Assembly (NCBI RefSeq): GCF_004803405.1
Contig: NZ_SSXI01000243.1
Span: forward strand, 182 to 33,380
Direction: 5' to 3'
Source: Nocardioides sp.
GTDB taxonomy: Bacteria; Actinomycetota; Actinomycetes; Propionibacteriales; Nocardioidaceae
DNA: 33,199 nt
The stretch's first letter is position 1, and every line of letters begins with the position of its first letter. The translations under genes were made by a program, and so were the position numbers. The notes beneath the pieces were generated by a model. The model saw only the letters and a list, made by a program, of their open reading frames with translations. It did no database searches and was not told the origin of the DNA. This document shows, one piece after another, positions 1-6,883 of the stretch.

Positions 1-37
1 AGTTGTCGGCACAGTGGGGGATCAGGATGGTCGACAT
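1..37 (-). CDS. 5' end of an unidentified protein (partial)
   Basis: On the minus strand an ATG at 35-37 is preceded by a good ribosome binding site (AAGGAGAG, complement of 44-51) and opens a frame that runs off the left edge, reading MSTILIPHCADN. Twelve residues are not enough to assign a family. The gene is divergent from the MerR-like regulator at 207, so the two may share the control region 38-206. Start and ribosome binding site are seen directly; that this is a real gene is an inference from them. Confidence 0.5.
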   Translation of the reverse strand, partial: MSTILIPHCADN

Positions 38-65
38 CGCACACTCTCCTTGCATGGGCGAAGAC

Positions 66-95
66 TTGAGGACGAAGTTGGAGGTTTGCTGTAGA
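66..95 (+). promoter_or_regulatory. Possible sigma-70-type promoter for the regulator-pdxH pair
   Basis: TTGAGG (66-71) and TGTAGA (90-95) are separated by 18 bases, which would give a start near 102 and a leader of about 100 bases. An AT-rich stretch (GAAATTTATAT) follows at about 101-111. This is a visual match only, and other hexamers in the 169-bp gap could be read the same way. Confidence 0.3.
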
Positions 96-206
96 GCGAG
101 GTGAAATTTATATCCAGAGCCAAGGACCGGGCGGCGGGTAGTCTCTGGGGCTGGGCCACGGTCGTTTGGAGACGTCACGGGCAGCCTCGAGGAGGAGGGC
201 GGAGAG

Positions 207-524
207 ATGGTCACGTCAGGCGTGGGATCGCCGCTGGACGACAGCTCGCTGGCCTTCTACACGATCGGCCAGGTCGCCGAGATCCTCGGCGTGCAGCCCG
301 CCGCGCTGCGCCGGATCGAGGACCAGGGGCTGATCCACCCCGATCGCTCCGGTGGCGGTCAGCGCCGCTACAGCCGCAACGAGGTGGACCGGCTACGCGA
401 GGTGCTGACGCTGACCGACGAGGGCGTCACCCTCGCGGGGGTGCGCCATGTGCTCGAGCTGCGGCAGCGGGTCACCGACCTCGAGGACGAGCTGGCCCAG
501 GCGCGCGAGCACTCCGATGACTGA
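207..524 (+). CDS. MerR/HspR-like transcriptional regulator
   Basis: The protein is 105 aa. A MerR-type winged helix-turn-helix spans about residues 17-70 (FYTIGQVAEILGVQ, then ALRRIEDQGLIHP and QRRYSRNEVDRL), and a heptad-like helix at about 83-102 (LELRQRVTDLEDELAQA) should form the dimerising coiled coil. There are no Cys-rich effector motifs of the SoxR, MerR or CueR kind, and the short form resembles HspR. The start has purine-rich Shine-Dalgarno sequence at 190-206. The stop at 522-524 overlaps the pdxH start (517), so the two are translationally coupled. HspR normally sits with dnaK-type genes; here the partner is a vitamin B6 enzyme, so control of pdxH is possible. The effector is unknown. 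Confidence 0.85.
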   Translation: MVTSGVGSPLDDSSLAFYTIGQVAEILGVQPAALRRIEDQGLIHPDRSGGGQRRYSRNEVDRLREVLTLTDEGVTLAGVRHVLELRQRVTDLEDELAQAREHSDD

Positions 525-1173
525 GGGCGAGGGGGAGGTCGATCTCGCCGCGCTGCGCCAGGACTACGGCGTCGCCGGGCTGGCCGAGTCTGACGCCGAC
601 CCCGATCCCTGGGCGCAGTGGCGCCGGTGGTTCGGGGACGCGGTGGCTGCCGGCCTGCACGAGCCGAACGCGATGATCGTGGCGACCGTGTCGCCTGAGG
701 GACAGCCCTCGGCCCGGACCGTCCTGCTCAAAGGGATCTCCGCGGGTGGCTTCCGGTTCTTCACCAACACCGGCTCCGACAAGGCGCGCGACCTCGCGCT
801 CGAGCCGCGGTGCGCGCTGCTGTTCCCCTGGCACCCGCTGGAGCGGCAGGTCCGGGTGGAGGGAGTCGCGGAGCCGCTGGAGGGCGGCGAGGTGGCGTCG
901 TACTTCTCCTCGCGGCCGCGGGGCTCGCAGCTCGGGGCGTGGGCCTCCCCGCAGTCCCAGGTGGTCGCCGGGCGCGCGCAGCTCGAGGATGCCTACCGCG
1001 AGATGGAGGAGCGCTTCGCGGGCCGGGCGGTGCCGGTGCCGCCGACCTGGGGCGGCTACCGGGTGCGGCCGGTTCGCTTCGAGTTCTGGCAGGGGCGGCC
1101 GGGACGGCTTCACGACCGGCTGCGGTACCGGCTCGTCGAGGGCAGCTGGGTCGTGGAGCGCCTCGCGCCCTGA
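517..1173 (+). CDS. pdxH: Pyridoxamine/pyridoxine 5'-phosphate oxidase
   Basis: This 218-aa protein matches the length and layout of PdxH, the FMN enzyme that oxidises pyridoxine or pyridoxamine 5'-phosphate to pyridoxal 5'-phosphate in the cytosol. Family landmarks: the N-terminal WRRWFGDAVAAGLHEPNAM region, the FMN/substrate segment SARTVLLKGI followed by FFTNTGSDKARDL, then LFPWHPLERQVRVEG, SYFSSRPRGSQLGAWASPQS, and the C-terminal PxxWGGYRVRPVRFEFWQGRPGRLHDRLRY. The ATG at 517 is chosen because it begins the conserved alignment and overlaps the upstream stop; the longer reading from 448 would lie inside the regulator gene. It is probably co-transcribed with the MerR-like gene. Confidence 0.95.
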   Translation: MTEGEGEVDLAALRQDYGVAGLAESDADPDPWAQWRRWFGDAVAAGLHEPNAMIVATVSPEGQPSARTVLLKGISAGGFRFFTNTGSDKARDLALEPRCALLFPWHPLERQVRVEGVAEPLEGGEVASYFSSRPRGSQLGAWASPQSQVVAGRAQLEDAYREMEERFAGRAVPVPPTWGGYRVRPVRFEFWQGRPGRLHDRLRYRLVEGSWVVERLAP

Positions 1174-1192
1174 CGGCCTTGTGGGTGAACTC

Positions 1193-1224
1193 GCAGGCCC
1201 CGGCGCCTGCGCCCTCGGGAGGGC
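1193..1224 (+). terminator. Two adjacent hairpins after pdxH (possible terminator)
   Basis: GCAGGC (1193-1198) pairs with GCCTGC (1205-1210), and directly after it GCCCTC (1211-1216) pairs with GAGGGC (1219-1224). There is no T-run, so this is at best a U-less terminator or an RNA 3'-end stabiliser for the regulator-pdxH transcript. Confidence 0.35.
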
Positions 1225-1247
1225 GGTCGAAACGCGCGGATATCCCG

Positions 1248-1276
1248 TTGTGCGGTGCCCAACCGCGACCTACCGT
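1248..1276 (+). promoter_or_regulatory. Promoter of the small leader transcript
   Basis: TTGTGC (1248-1253) and TACCGT (1271-1276) are spaced by exactly 17 bases. The expected start is near 1283, just ahead of the long Shine-Dalgarno sequence at 1289. The MFS promoter at 1592-1620 has the same TTGTGC and the same 17-base spacing. Seen in sequence; activity is inferred. Confidence 0.5.
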
Positions 1277-1288
1277 TGTCGCACACGG

Positions 1289-1372
1289 GAAAGGAGGTGG
1301 TCCGAAGAATGATTTCTTTTGGGACGCGTGAGGTGGCTGCCCGCTAGCAGCCTGCCGTTCGAGCCGGACCAC
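1289..1372 (+). promoter_or_regulatory. Structured leader RNA with an extended Shine-Dalgarno sequence
   Basis: Bases 1289-1303 (core AAAGGAGGTGGTCC) are complementary to about 15 bases of the usual actinobacterial 16S 3' tail, with one G-U pair in place of A-U. The 3' half of this site, GTGGTCCG (1297-1304), pairs perfectly with CGGACCAC (1365-1372). The enclosed RNA holds a second hairpin, GGCTGC (1335-1340) with GCAGCC (1347-1352), that covers the stop codon of the 12-codon ORF. The fold would partly hide the ribosome binding site. The A/T-rich start of the ORF (ATGATTTCTTTTGG) is odd for this GC-rich genome and suggests constraint. I do not recognise a named RNA family. Confidence 0.5.
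1309..1347 (+). CDS. 12-codon leader ORF (MISFGTREVAAR)
   Basis: ATG at 1309 lies 11 bases after the GGAGG core of a very long Shine-Dalgarno sequence and reads MISFGTREVAAR to a TAG at 1345-1347. It sits inside a base-paired RNA, and its last codons and stop lie in the 1335-1352 hairpin, a typical layout for a leader peptide whose translation remodels RNA. The codons ATT, TCT and TTT are rare in high-GC actinobacteria. The nearest downstream gene is the MFS transporter at 1642, but a terminator-like structure, repeats and a separate promoter lie between, so it may instead make a stand-alone transcript. Coding status is inferred from the ribosome binding site and structure only. Confidence 0.45.
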   Translation: MISFGTREVAAR

Positions 1373-1420
1373 GTCTGAGCTCAGGACCTATGCGGCTGCG
1401 GCGAATCCATCGCAGTCACC

Positions 1421-1491
1421 CGGCCCGCAGGTGACCCCGGCCCGTCCACCGGGGAGGGTCTTCGACCACATCTGCGGGCCGCCGCATTTTT
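1421..1491 (+). terminator. Nested hairpin with T-run (terminator or attenuator)
   Basis: CGGCCCGCAG (1421-1430) pairs perfectly with CTGCGGGCCG (1472-1481). Inside, CCCCGG (1435-1440) pairs with CCGGGG (1449-1454). Five T's follow at 1487-1491. This is the only U-tailed hairpin of its strength in this gap and would end a transcript of about 210 bases starting near 1283. It could be a plain terminator or the switchable end of a leader attenuator. Confidence 0.55.
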
Positions 1492-1498
1492 CGAGGGG

Positions 1499-1586
1499 GC
1501 GCGAGGGGGCTCGGTGTGCGGCGCGAGGGGGCGCGGTGTGCGTCGCGAGGGGGCGCGGTGTGCGGCGCGAGGGGGCGCGGTGTGCG
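1499..1586 (+). repeat. Four tandem copies of a 22-bp repeat
   Basis: Units lie at 1499-1520, 1521-1542, 1543-1564 and 1565-1586, sharing the core CGAGGGGGCGCGGTGTGCG with a single changed base in units 1 and 3. The array has no spacers, so it is not CRISPR. The same unit recurs in opposite orientation at 3731-3796, on the other side of the MFS-marR pair. Confidence 0.9.
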
Positions 1587-1591
1587 GACGG

Positions 1592-1634
1592 TTGTGCTGG
1601 GCAACCACTGGTCGTATGGTTGATCAGATCAACC
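1592..1634 (+). promoter_or_regulatory. MFS promoter with overlapping palindromic operator
   Basis: TTGTGC (1592-1597), 17 bases, then TATGGT (1615-1620) form a good promoter with a start near 1627. A perfect palindrome, GGTTGATC-A-GATCAACC (1618-1634), covers the 3' half of the -10 box and the start site. Its size and place suit a MarR dimer, and the marR gene is the second gene of the unit, so autorepression is the natural reading. The pairing of operator and regulator is inferred. Confidence 0.65.
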
Positions 1635-1641
1635 AACTGCC

Positions 1642-3276
1642 GTGAATCGAGATGCCCGCCGGATGACGCCCAGGCCGACCAGCGGACCGGGTCAGATGAC
1701 CCACCGCGAGATCATGGAGGCCCTGACCGGGCTGCTGCTCGCGATGTTCGTCGCCATGCTCTCCAGCACGGTGGTGAGCAACGCCCTCCCGGTGATCGTG
1801 ACCGATCTCCACGGCAGTCAGACCGGCTACAGCTGGATCGTCGTCGCCACGCTGCTGACGATGACCGCGAGTACGCCGATCTGGGGCAAGCTCGCGGACA
1901 TCTTCAGCAAGAAGATGCTGGTCCAGTCCGCGCTCGTCATCTTCAGCATCGGGTCGATCGCTGCGGGCCTCGCCGGCAGCATGAGCACCCTGATCGGCGC
2001 CCGTGCCTTCCAAGGCCTCGGCATCGGTGGGCTCACCGCCCTGGTGCAGGTCGTGATCGCATCGATGGTGTCGCCGCGCGAACGCGGTCGCTACAGCGGC
2101 TACATCGGGGCCGTCTTCGCCATCGCCACGGTCAGCGGCCCGTTGCTCGGTGGCCTCATCGTCGACAGCCCGCTCGGCTGGAGAGGCTGCTTCTTCGTGA
2201 CGCTGCCGGTGGCAGTGCTCGCCTTCTTCACACTGCAGAAGACACTGCGGCTCGCAGTGGTCAAGCGCCCGGTGCGGATCGACTACGCCGGCGCCGTCTT
2301 GATCATGGCCGGCATCAGCCTGATCCTCGTGTGGGTCAGCCTCGCCGGCCAGAGCTTCGACTGGCTGTCCGGGATCTCCGTCGTGCTCGTCGGGGGCGGG
2401 CTCGCTCTCATCGCCGCCGCGATGTACGTCGAGGCGAGGTTGGCCTCCGAGCCAGTGATCCCGCTCCGGCTCTTCCGCGACCGCACCACGGCGCTGGCGA
2501 CGGGCGCCTCGGTCATGATCGGTGTGGCGATGTTCGCGGCGACCGTCTACCTCAGCCAGTACTTCCAACTCGCCCGGGGGATGAGCCCCACCGAGGCCGG
2601 GCTGATGTCGATCGCCATGGTCGGCGGTCTGCTGCTCTCGAGCATCGTCAGCGGCAGGGTCATCACCCACACGGGCCGGTGGAAGCGCTGGCTGGTCGGC
2701 GGCATGGTGCTGGTGATCGTCGGCCTCGCCCTTCTCGGCTCGATCGACGCACACACGCCGCTGGCCGTCGTGAGTGCGTTCATGGTGGTGGTCGGGCTGG
2801 GCCTCGGGGCGACGATGCAGAACCTGGTCCTCGCCGTGCAGAACAACGCCGCGCCCGCAGATCTCGGCGCCGCGAGCTCCCTGGTCGCGTTCTTCCGCTC
2901 CATCGGAGGCTCGGTCGGCGTCTCAGTGCTCGGCGCGGTGCTCGCGCACCAGGTCTCTGGAAGCGTGACCGAGGGGATCCGGGGCTTGGCTCGCCGGGGG
3001 ACGATCTCGCCCGAGCAGATTGCCGAGATGCAGCACTCCACCGGCGACATTCCTAAGCTGGATGCACTCCCGGTCCCGATCCGCGTCCTCTACGAGAACT
3101 CGTTCGGGGACGCAGTGGGACATCTCTTCCTGGTCTCGGTGCCCTTCGCAGTCCTGGCGTTCATCTGCGTCGTCCTCATCAAGGAGGTCCCACTCCGGAC
3201 CACGCTCGCGGCGACAGCCGACAGCGACGAGAATGTGGACCAGGCCGCGGACGTCGCAAAGGAGGCGCGCCGATGA
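1642..3276 (+). CDS. MFS multidrug efflux transporter, DHA2 (14-TMS) family
   Basis: The protein is up to 544 aa, a usual length for the EmrB/QacA-type proton antiporters with 14 membrane helices. Visible landmarks: helix 1 (GLLLAMFVAMLSSTVVSNALP), the motif-A loop GKLADIFSKK after helix 2, a long run of hydrophobic helices including GARAFQGLGIGGLTAL, and motif C in helix 5 (GAVFAIATVSGPLLGG). It should export hydrophobic drugs across the cell membrane. The start is uncertain: GTG 1642 is only about 15 bases after the predicted transcript start, and ATG 1663 or ATG 1696 (MTHREIM) would also give a complete transporter. The stop overlaps the marR start. Regulation is probably by that MarR through the operator at 1618-1634. 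Confidence 0.9.
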   Translation: MNRDARRMTPRPTSGPGQMTHREIMEALTGLLLAMFVAMLSSTVVSNALPVIVTDLHGSQTGYSWIVVATLLTMTASTPIWGKLADIFSKKMLVQSALVIFSIGSIAAGLAGSMSTLIGARAFQGLGIGGLTALVQVVIASMVSPRERGRYSGYIGAVFAIATVSGPLLGGLIVDSPLGWRGCFFVTLPVAVLAFFTLQKTLRLAVVKRPVRIDYAGAVLIMAGISLILVWVSLAGQSFDWLSGISVVLVGGGLALIAAAMYVEARLASEPVIPLRLFRDRTTALATGASVMIGVAMFAATVYLSQYFQLARGMSPTEAGLMSIAMVGGLLLSSIVSGRVITHTGRWKRWLVGGMVLVIVGLALLGSIDAHTPLAVVSAFMVVVGLGLGATMQNLVLAVQNNAAPADLGAASSLVAFFRSIGGSVGVSVLGAVLAHQVSGSVTEGIRGLARRGTISPEQIAEMQHSTGDIPKLDALPVPIRVLYENSFGDAVGHLFLVSVPFAVLAFICVVLIKEVPLRTTLAATADSDENVDQAADVAKEARR

Positions 3277-3725
3277 CCGATCGGGCCGAGGTGCTGCGCC
3301 AGATCGAGACCGAGGTGGGAGTACTGATCCGCCGGGTGCGCCGCGTGATCCGCGAGCGCTCGGAGGCCGTGCATCCGGACCTCCAGCCGGCGTCGTACCT
3401 CGTTCTTGGCTACATACGTGACCACGGCCCGATCCGGGCGTCGGCCATGTGTGCGGTGTTCGGCATCGACAAGGGTGCGATCAGCCGGCACGCACAGCAC
3501 CTGATCGACCTCGGCCTCGTCGACCGCGCGGACGACCCCGAGGACGGCCGCGCCACCCTGCTGACCGTGAGCGAGGACGGGCGGCGGCGGATCGACGCGG
3601 TGGCCCAGTCGAGGCGCAAGGCACTCGACCAGCGGCTCAACGACTGGACCGCCGAGGAGCTGGGCGACTTCGCCGGGATGCTGCGGCGCTATAACGACGC
3701 GCTCAGCCCTCCCACCGATCGCTGA
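3273..3725 (+). CDS. MarR-family transcriptional regulator
   Basis: This 150-aa protein has the MarR winged-helix core: a dimerising N-terminal helix (EVGVLIRRVRRVIRERSEA), recognition region RASAMCAVFGIDKGAISRHAQHLIDLGLVDR at about 53-83, the wing DDPEDGRATLLTVSEDGRRR at about 86-106, and a C-terminal helix pair. The ATG at 3273 overlaps the MFS stop (ATGA), so the two are co-translated. It probably represses the MFS-marR unit until a drug or phenolic ligand binds; the ligand is not evident. Cys at about position 58 lies next to the DNA-binding helix and could be redox-sensitive, but that is speculation. Confidence 0.9.
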   Translation: MTDRAEVLRQIETEVGVLIRRVRRVIRERSEAVHPDLQPASYLVLGYIRDHGPIRASAMCAVFGIDKGAISRHAQHLIDLGLVDRADDPEDGRATLLTVSEDGRRRIDAVAQSRRKALDQRLNDWTAEELGDFAGMLRRYNDALSPPTDR

Positions 3726-3730
3726 GCCGC

Positions 3731-3796
3731 CGCACTCCGCGCCCCTTCGCGGCGCACACCGCGCCCCTTCGCGCCGCACACTGCGCCCCTTCGCGG
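3731..3796 (-). repeat. Three inverted copies of the 22-bp repeat
   Basis: Units at 3731-3752, 3753-3774 and 3775-3796 are the reverse complement of the 22-bp unit at 1499-1586, with GAAGGGG in place of GAGGGGG. They fill the whole gap between the convergent marR and glucosidase genes. Each copy can form a small CCGCG/CGCGG hairpin, so the array might also stop transcription from either side. Confidence 0.85.
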
Positions 3797-3798
3797 GG

Positions 3799-5415
3799 TC
3801 AGCGGAGCCAGACGGCGGTGTCGGGTGGGAGCTTGCCGTCGGCGGTGAGCGGGGAGCTGGAGATCAGGACCTCGCCGTCGGGGAGCTCCACCGCGCTGGG
3901 GCCGGCGTTCAGCAGGACCTTCACGCCCGCGCGGACGATGAGGAGCAGGTCGCCCTCGGCGGCTGCGACCGTCGACTCGTCCGCGCCGGTGAACACCTTG
4001 CGCCGGGTGGTGAGCGCCCGCTGGTAGAAGGCGAGGGTCGACTCGGGGTCGGCCTCCTGGGCTTCCACGGTGAGGTCGGCCCAGTCGGCGGGCTGCGGGA
4101 TCCACGGCTGACCCGCAGCCGGTCCGAAGCCGTACGGCGGCGCCTGACCCGACCACGGCATCGGCACCCGGCAGCCGTCGCGGCCGGGCTTGCCGGTGCG
4201 GCGCCACGACGGGTCCTGCCGCGCCTCGGGCGGGACGTCCACCTGCTCGAGCCCGAGCTCCTCGCCCTGGTAGAGGTAGGCCGAGCCGGGCAGGGCGAGC
4301 ATGGCCAGCGTCGTCGCGCGGCCCCGGGCCAGTCCGACCGGGCCGCCGCCGTACCTCGTCGGGTGCCGCTCCACGTCGTGGTTGGAGAGCACCCAGGTGG
4401 GCGCCGCCTGCGCTGCTGCGACCGCGGCAATGGAGCCGGTGATCACCTCGGCGAAGTCCTCCGCCGACCACTTCGTGCCGAGCCAGGCGAAGTTGAACGC
4501 CTGGTGCAGCTCGTCGGGCCGGACGAACAGGGCCATCGACTCGGTGGTCTGGGTCCACGCCTCGGCGACGGCCATCCGGTCACCGGGGTAGGAGTCGAGC
4601 ACGCGCCGCCAGCGGCGGTAGACGTCGTGCACCTCGGGCTGGTCCCACATGGGCTCGTCGTTCAGCACCCGCTCGACCATCGACGCGGACTTCTTCTGCT
4701 CCTTCTCCAGGCGCTTCTGGTCGCGGAGCGACTCCTCCTTGTAGAGGCCGTGCGCGACGTCGACGCGGAACCCGTCGACACCCTTGTCCAGCCAGAACCG
4801 CAGCACGTCCTCGAACATGTCGCCGACCTCCGGGTTGCGCCAGTCCAGGTCGGGCTGCGTGGAGTCGAAGAGATGCAGGTACCACTGCCCCGGGGTGCCG
4901 TCGGCCTCGGTGACCCGCGTCCACGCCGGACCGCCGAAGACCGACTCCCAGTTGTTGGGCGGCAGGTCGCCCTCGGGGCCGCGGCCCTCACGGAACAGGT
5001 ACCGCGCACGCTCGCGGGAGCCGGGACCGGCGGCGAGCGCCGCCCGGAACCACGCGTGCTGGTCGGAGGTGTGGTTGGGGACGAGGTCCACGATCACCCG
5101 GAGATCCAGCCCGTGCGCCGTCTCGAGCAGTACGTCGATGTCGTCGAGCGAGCCGAAGAGGGGGTCGACGTCCCGGTAGTCGGCGACGTCGTACCCGTGG
5201 TCCTTCTGCGGCGAGGTGTAGAACGGGGTGAGCCACAGGGCGTCCACCCCGAGCTCGCGCAGGTAGGGGAGCCGGGCGGTGATCCCCGGGATGTCGCCGA
5301 CGCCATCGCCCCCGGCGGGGTGCGCGTCGGAGAAGCTGCGGACGTAGACCTGGTAGACGACGGCGTCGTACCACCAGGGCGTCCCGCCCGGACGCGCGGA
5401 GGAGGTGGTGGTCAT
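3799..5415 (-). CDS. GH13 alpha-glucosidase / oligo-1,6-glucosidase
   Basis: This 538-aa protein belongs to glycoside hydrolase family 13 and should release glucose from alpha-linked oligosaccharides in the cytosol; there is no signal peptide. The (beta/alpha)8 barrel shows all conserved regions: DLVPNHTS (about 110-117), GFRVDVAHG with nucleophile D219, VAEAW with acid/base E285, and LSNHDVERH with D347. The KDHGYDVADYRDVDP segment and overall length are typical of the alpha-glucosidase/isomaltase branch rather than secreted alpha-amylases. The start at 5415 is preferred over an upstream ATG at 5445 because it overlaps the stop of the upstream gene (ATGA). It is coupled to the hotdog-type protein, which gives no clear clue to function. 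Confidence 0.92.
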   Translation of the reverse strand: MTTTSSARPGGTPWWYDAVVYQVYVRSFSDAHPAGGDGVGDIPGITARLPYLRELGVDALWLTPFYTSPQKDHGYDVADYRDVDPLFGSLDDIDVLLETAHGLDLRVIVDLVPNHTSDQHAWFRAALAAGPGSRERARYLFREGRGPEGDLPPNNWESVFGGPAWTRVTEADGTPGQWYLHLFDSTQPDLDWRNPEVGDMFEDVLRFWLDKGVDGFRVDVAHGLYKEESLRDQKRLEKEQKKSASMVERVLNDEPMWDQPEVHDVYRRWRRVLDSYPGDRMAVAEAWTQTTESMALFVRPDELHQAFNFAWLGTKWSAEDFAEVITGSIAAVAAAQAAPTWVLSNHDVERHPTRYGGGPVGLARGRATTLAMLALPGSAYLYQGEELGLEQVDVPPEARQDPSWRRTGKPGRDGCRVPMPWSGQAPPYGFGPAAGQPWIPQPADWADLTVEAQEADPESTLAFYQRALTTRRKVFTGADESTVAAAEGDLLLIVRAGVKVLLNAGPSAVELPDGEVLISSSPLTADGKLPPDTAVWLR

Positions 5416-6128
5416 CGGAAATCCTTCGGGTCGACGGCGATCCACACCTGCTCGGCCGTCGCGACCACGATGTCGCTGGGTCCGTACAGGGTGGAGGCCG
5501 TGTGGGTCTTGCGTCCCTCGATGTGACGTTCTTCGCCCACCACGACGTATCGCTCGGACGTGCGAGGCAGGCTGTGCACCTCGACCGTGATCCGGCCGAG
5601 AACCGAGGGTCGCCCCTCGAGGTCGCTGGCCCAGGCGCTGGGGCAGTCGAGCGCGGCCCAGGTTACCGGGACACTGGACTCGTACGGCGTCCAGGTGGCT
5701 GCCACCCTCCGGCGGTCGGTGCTCGGCGCGGAGACCGGGCCGGCGAAGATCCGCAGGCCGTCACCGGGCTCCCGCGCGGTCCCGCACACGAAGCAGCCCG
5801 GGAAGGGGTGGTTCCGGTGTCCGGCGTACGACGCCTCCGCGCGCGCCGCCTCCCCGGCCGGGACCGGGGCGACCGGTGTGAGCGGGTCTCCGGCGTACTG
5901 GGCCTCGGCCACGGTCCGACCGTCGTGGCTGAGGACCGCGCCGGCCGCGGTGGGCTCGACCTGGAGCGGGGTCGACAGCGGCGGGGGCAGCCTGAGGGTG
6001 ACCGTGACCGCCGTGCCGACCGCCTGGCGGGGCAGAGTGGCGGCGAGCGCGCCGGCGACCCAGCCTCCGTTGCCGGAGCTGGGCGGGCCGTTGAAGCGGT
6101 GGGGGACGGTCAGGATCGCCACTCCCAT
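5412..6128 (-). CDS. Hotdog-fold thioesterase-like protein
   Basis: The protein is 238 aa. An N-terminal segment ([20 protein letters not shown]) resembles the active-site helix region of acyl-CoA thioesterase-like hotdog proteins, and the C-terminal half holds a second possible hotdog ([20 protein letters not shown] and [23 protein letters not shown]). A short motif FPGCFVCG with two cysteines lies in the middle. It is cytosolic, with no membrane helix. The gene overlaps the glucosidase start by 4 bp, so both are translated from one message. Thioesterase activity is a family guess; the substrate is unknown. Confidence 0.65.
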   Translation of the reverse strand: MGVAILTVPHRFNGPPSSGNGGWVAGALAATLPRQAVGTAVTVTLRLPPPLSTPLQVEPTAAGAVLSHDGRTVAEAQYAGDPLTPVAPVPAGEAARAEASYAGHRNHPFPGCFVCGTAREPGDGLRIFAGPVSAPSTDRRRVAATWTPYESSVPVTWAALDCPSAWASDLEGRPSVLGRITVEVHSLPRTSERYVVVGEERHIEGRKTHTASTLYGPSDIVVATAEQVWIAVDPKDFR

Positions 6129-6196
6129 ACCCTCCCATCCGGCATCAAGGAGACCGGCGTCGAGCCGCGTCGCTCGGCATAGGTCAGAATGGGCGC

Positions 6197-6883
6197 GTGA
6201 GCGATCTCATCGACACCACCGAGATGTACCTCCGGACGGTCTATGAACTGATCGAGGAGGGCATCGTCCCGCTGCGGGCCAGGATCGCCGAGCGCCTCCA
6301 CCAGAGCGGTCCCACGGTGTCGCAGACGGTGGCGCGGATGGAACGCGACGGGCTGCTCACGGTCGAGGGCGACCGCCACCTCGAGCTGACCGAGGAGGGC
6401 CAGCGTCTGGCGACCCGGGTGATGCGCAAGCACCGCCTTGCGGAGCGCCTGCTCACCGACGTGATCGGGCTCGACTGGGAGCTCGTGCACGAGGAGGCGT
6501 GCCGCTGGGAGCACGTCATGTCGGAGACCGTCGAGCGCCGGCTGATCGAGCTGCTCGGGCACCCGACCGAGTCTCCCTACGGCAACCCGATCCCCGGCCT
6601 CGCGGAGCTCGGCGAGGAGCGCATCGGCGAGCACTTCATGAACGACGTCGAGCCGCTGTCCAAGGCCGCGACCCCCGAGATCACCCGCGCCCTGGTACGC
6701 CGGATCTCCGAGGAGATGCAGAAGGACGAGGCGCTGATGAGCGCCATGCGTCGCGTGGGCGCCCTGCCGGACAAGACGATCACCATCCAGGCGACCCCGG
6801 ACGGCGTCCTCGTCGGCGCCGGCGGCGAGACCGCGGAGATCTTCCCCGAGGCGGCCGACCACATCTTCGTCAAGAGGTTGTGA
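6197..6883 (+). CDS. DtxR/IdeR-family metal-dependent regulator
   Basis: The 228-aa length equals that of DtxR and IdeR. Residues 1-70 form the winged helix-turn-helix ([43 protein letters not shown]). The dimer and metal domain follows, with the signature HRLAERLL, then [17 protein letters not shown] carrying the Cys/His/Glu ligands, and a C-terminal SH3-like segment from about 150. With Fe2+ (or Mn2+) bound, such proteins repress iron uptake genes. Start is GTG at 6197, followed by the conserved [12 protein letters not shown]; there is no strong ribosome binding site. The 3' end overlaps the convergent sirtuin gene by 14 bp. Whether it is the genome's main iron regulator cannot be told from one locus. 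Confidence 0.92.
   Translation: MSDLIDTTEMYLRTVYELIEEGIVPLRARIAERLHQSGPTVSQTVARMERDGLLTVEGDRHLELTEEGQRLATRVMRKHRLAERLLTDVIGLDWELVHEEACRWEHVMSETVERRLIELLGHPTESPYGNPIPGLAELGEERIGEHFMNDVEPLSKAATPEITRALVRRISEEMQKDEALMSAMRRVGALPDKTITIQATPDGVLVGAGGETAEIFPEAADHIFVKRL

Noticed and set aside
1499..1586. Possible CRISPR array
   Set aside because: The 22-bp units are directly adjacent with no spacers, and no cas genes are present.
1431..3056. Long plus-strand frame overlapping the MFS gene
   Set aside because: It reads through the repeat array and is Arg-rich throughout; the MFS frame has clear membrane helices and a coupled marR.
1499..3796. Insertion sequence or transposon carrying the efflux genes
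   Set aside because: No transposase, integrase or target duplication is visible; only the inverted repeat arrays support mobility, so it is reported as a repeat-bounded cassette.
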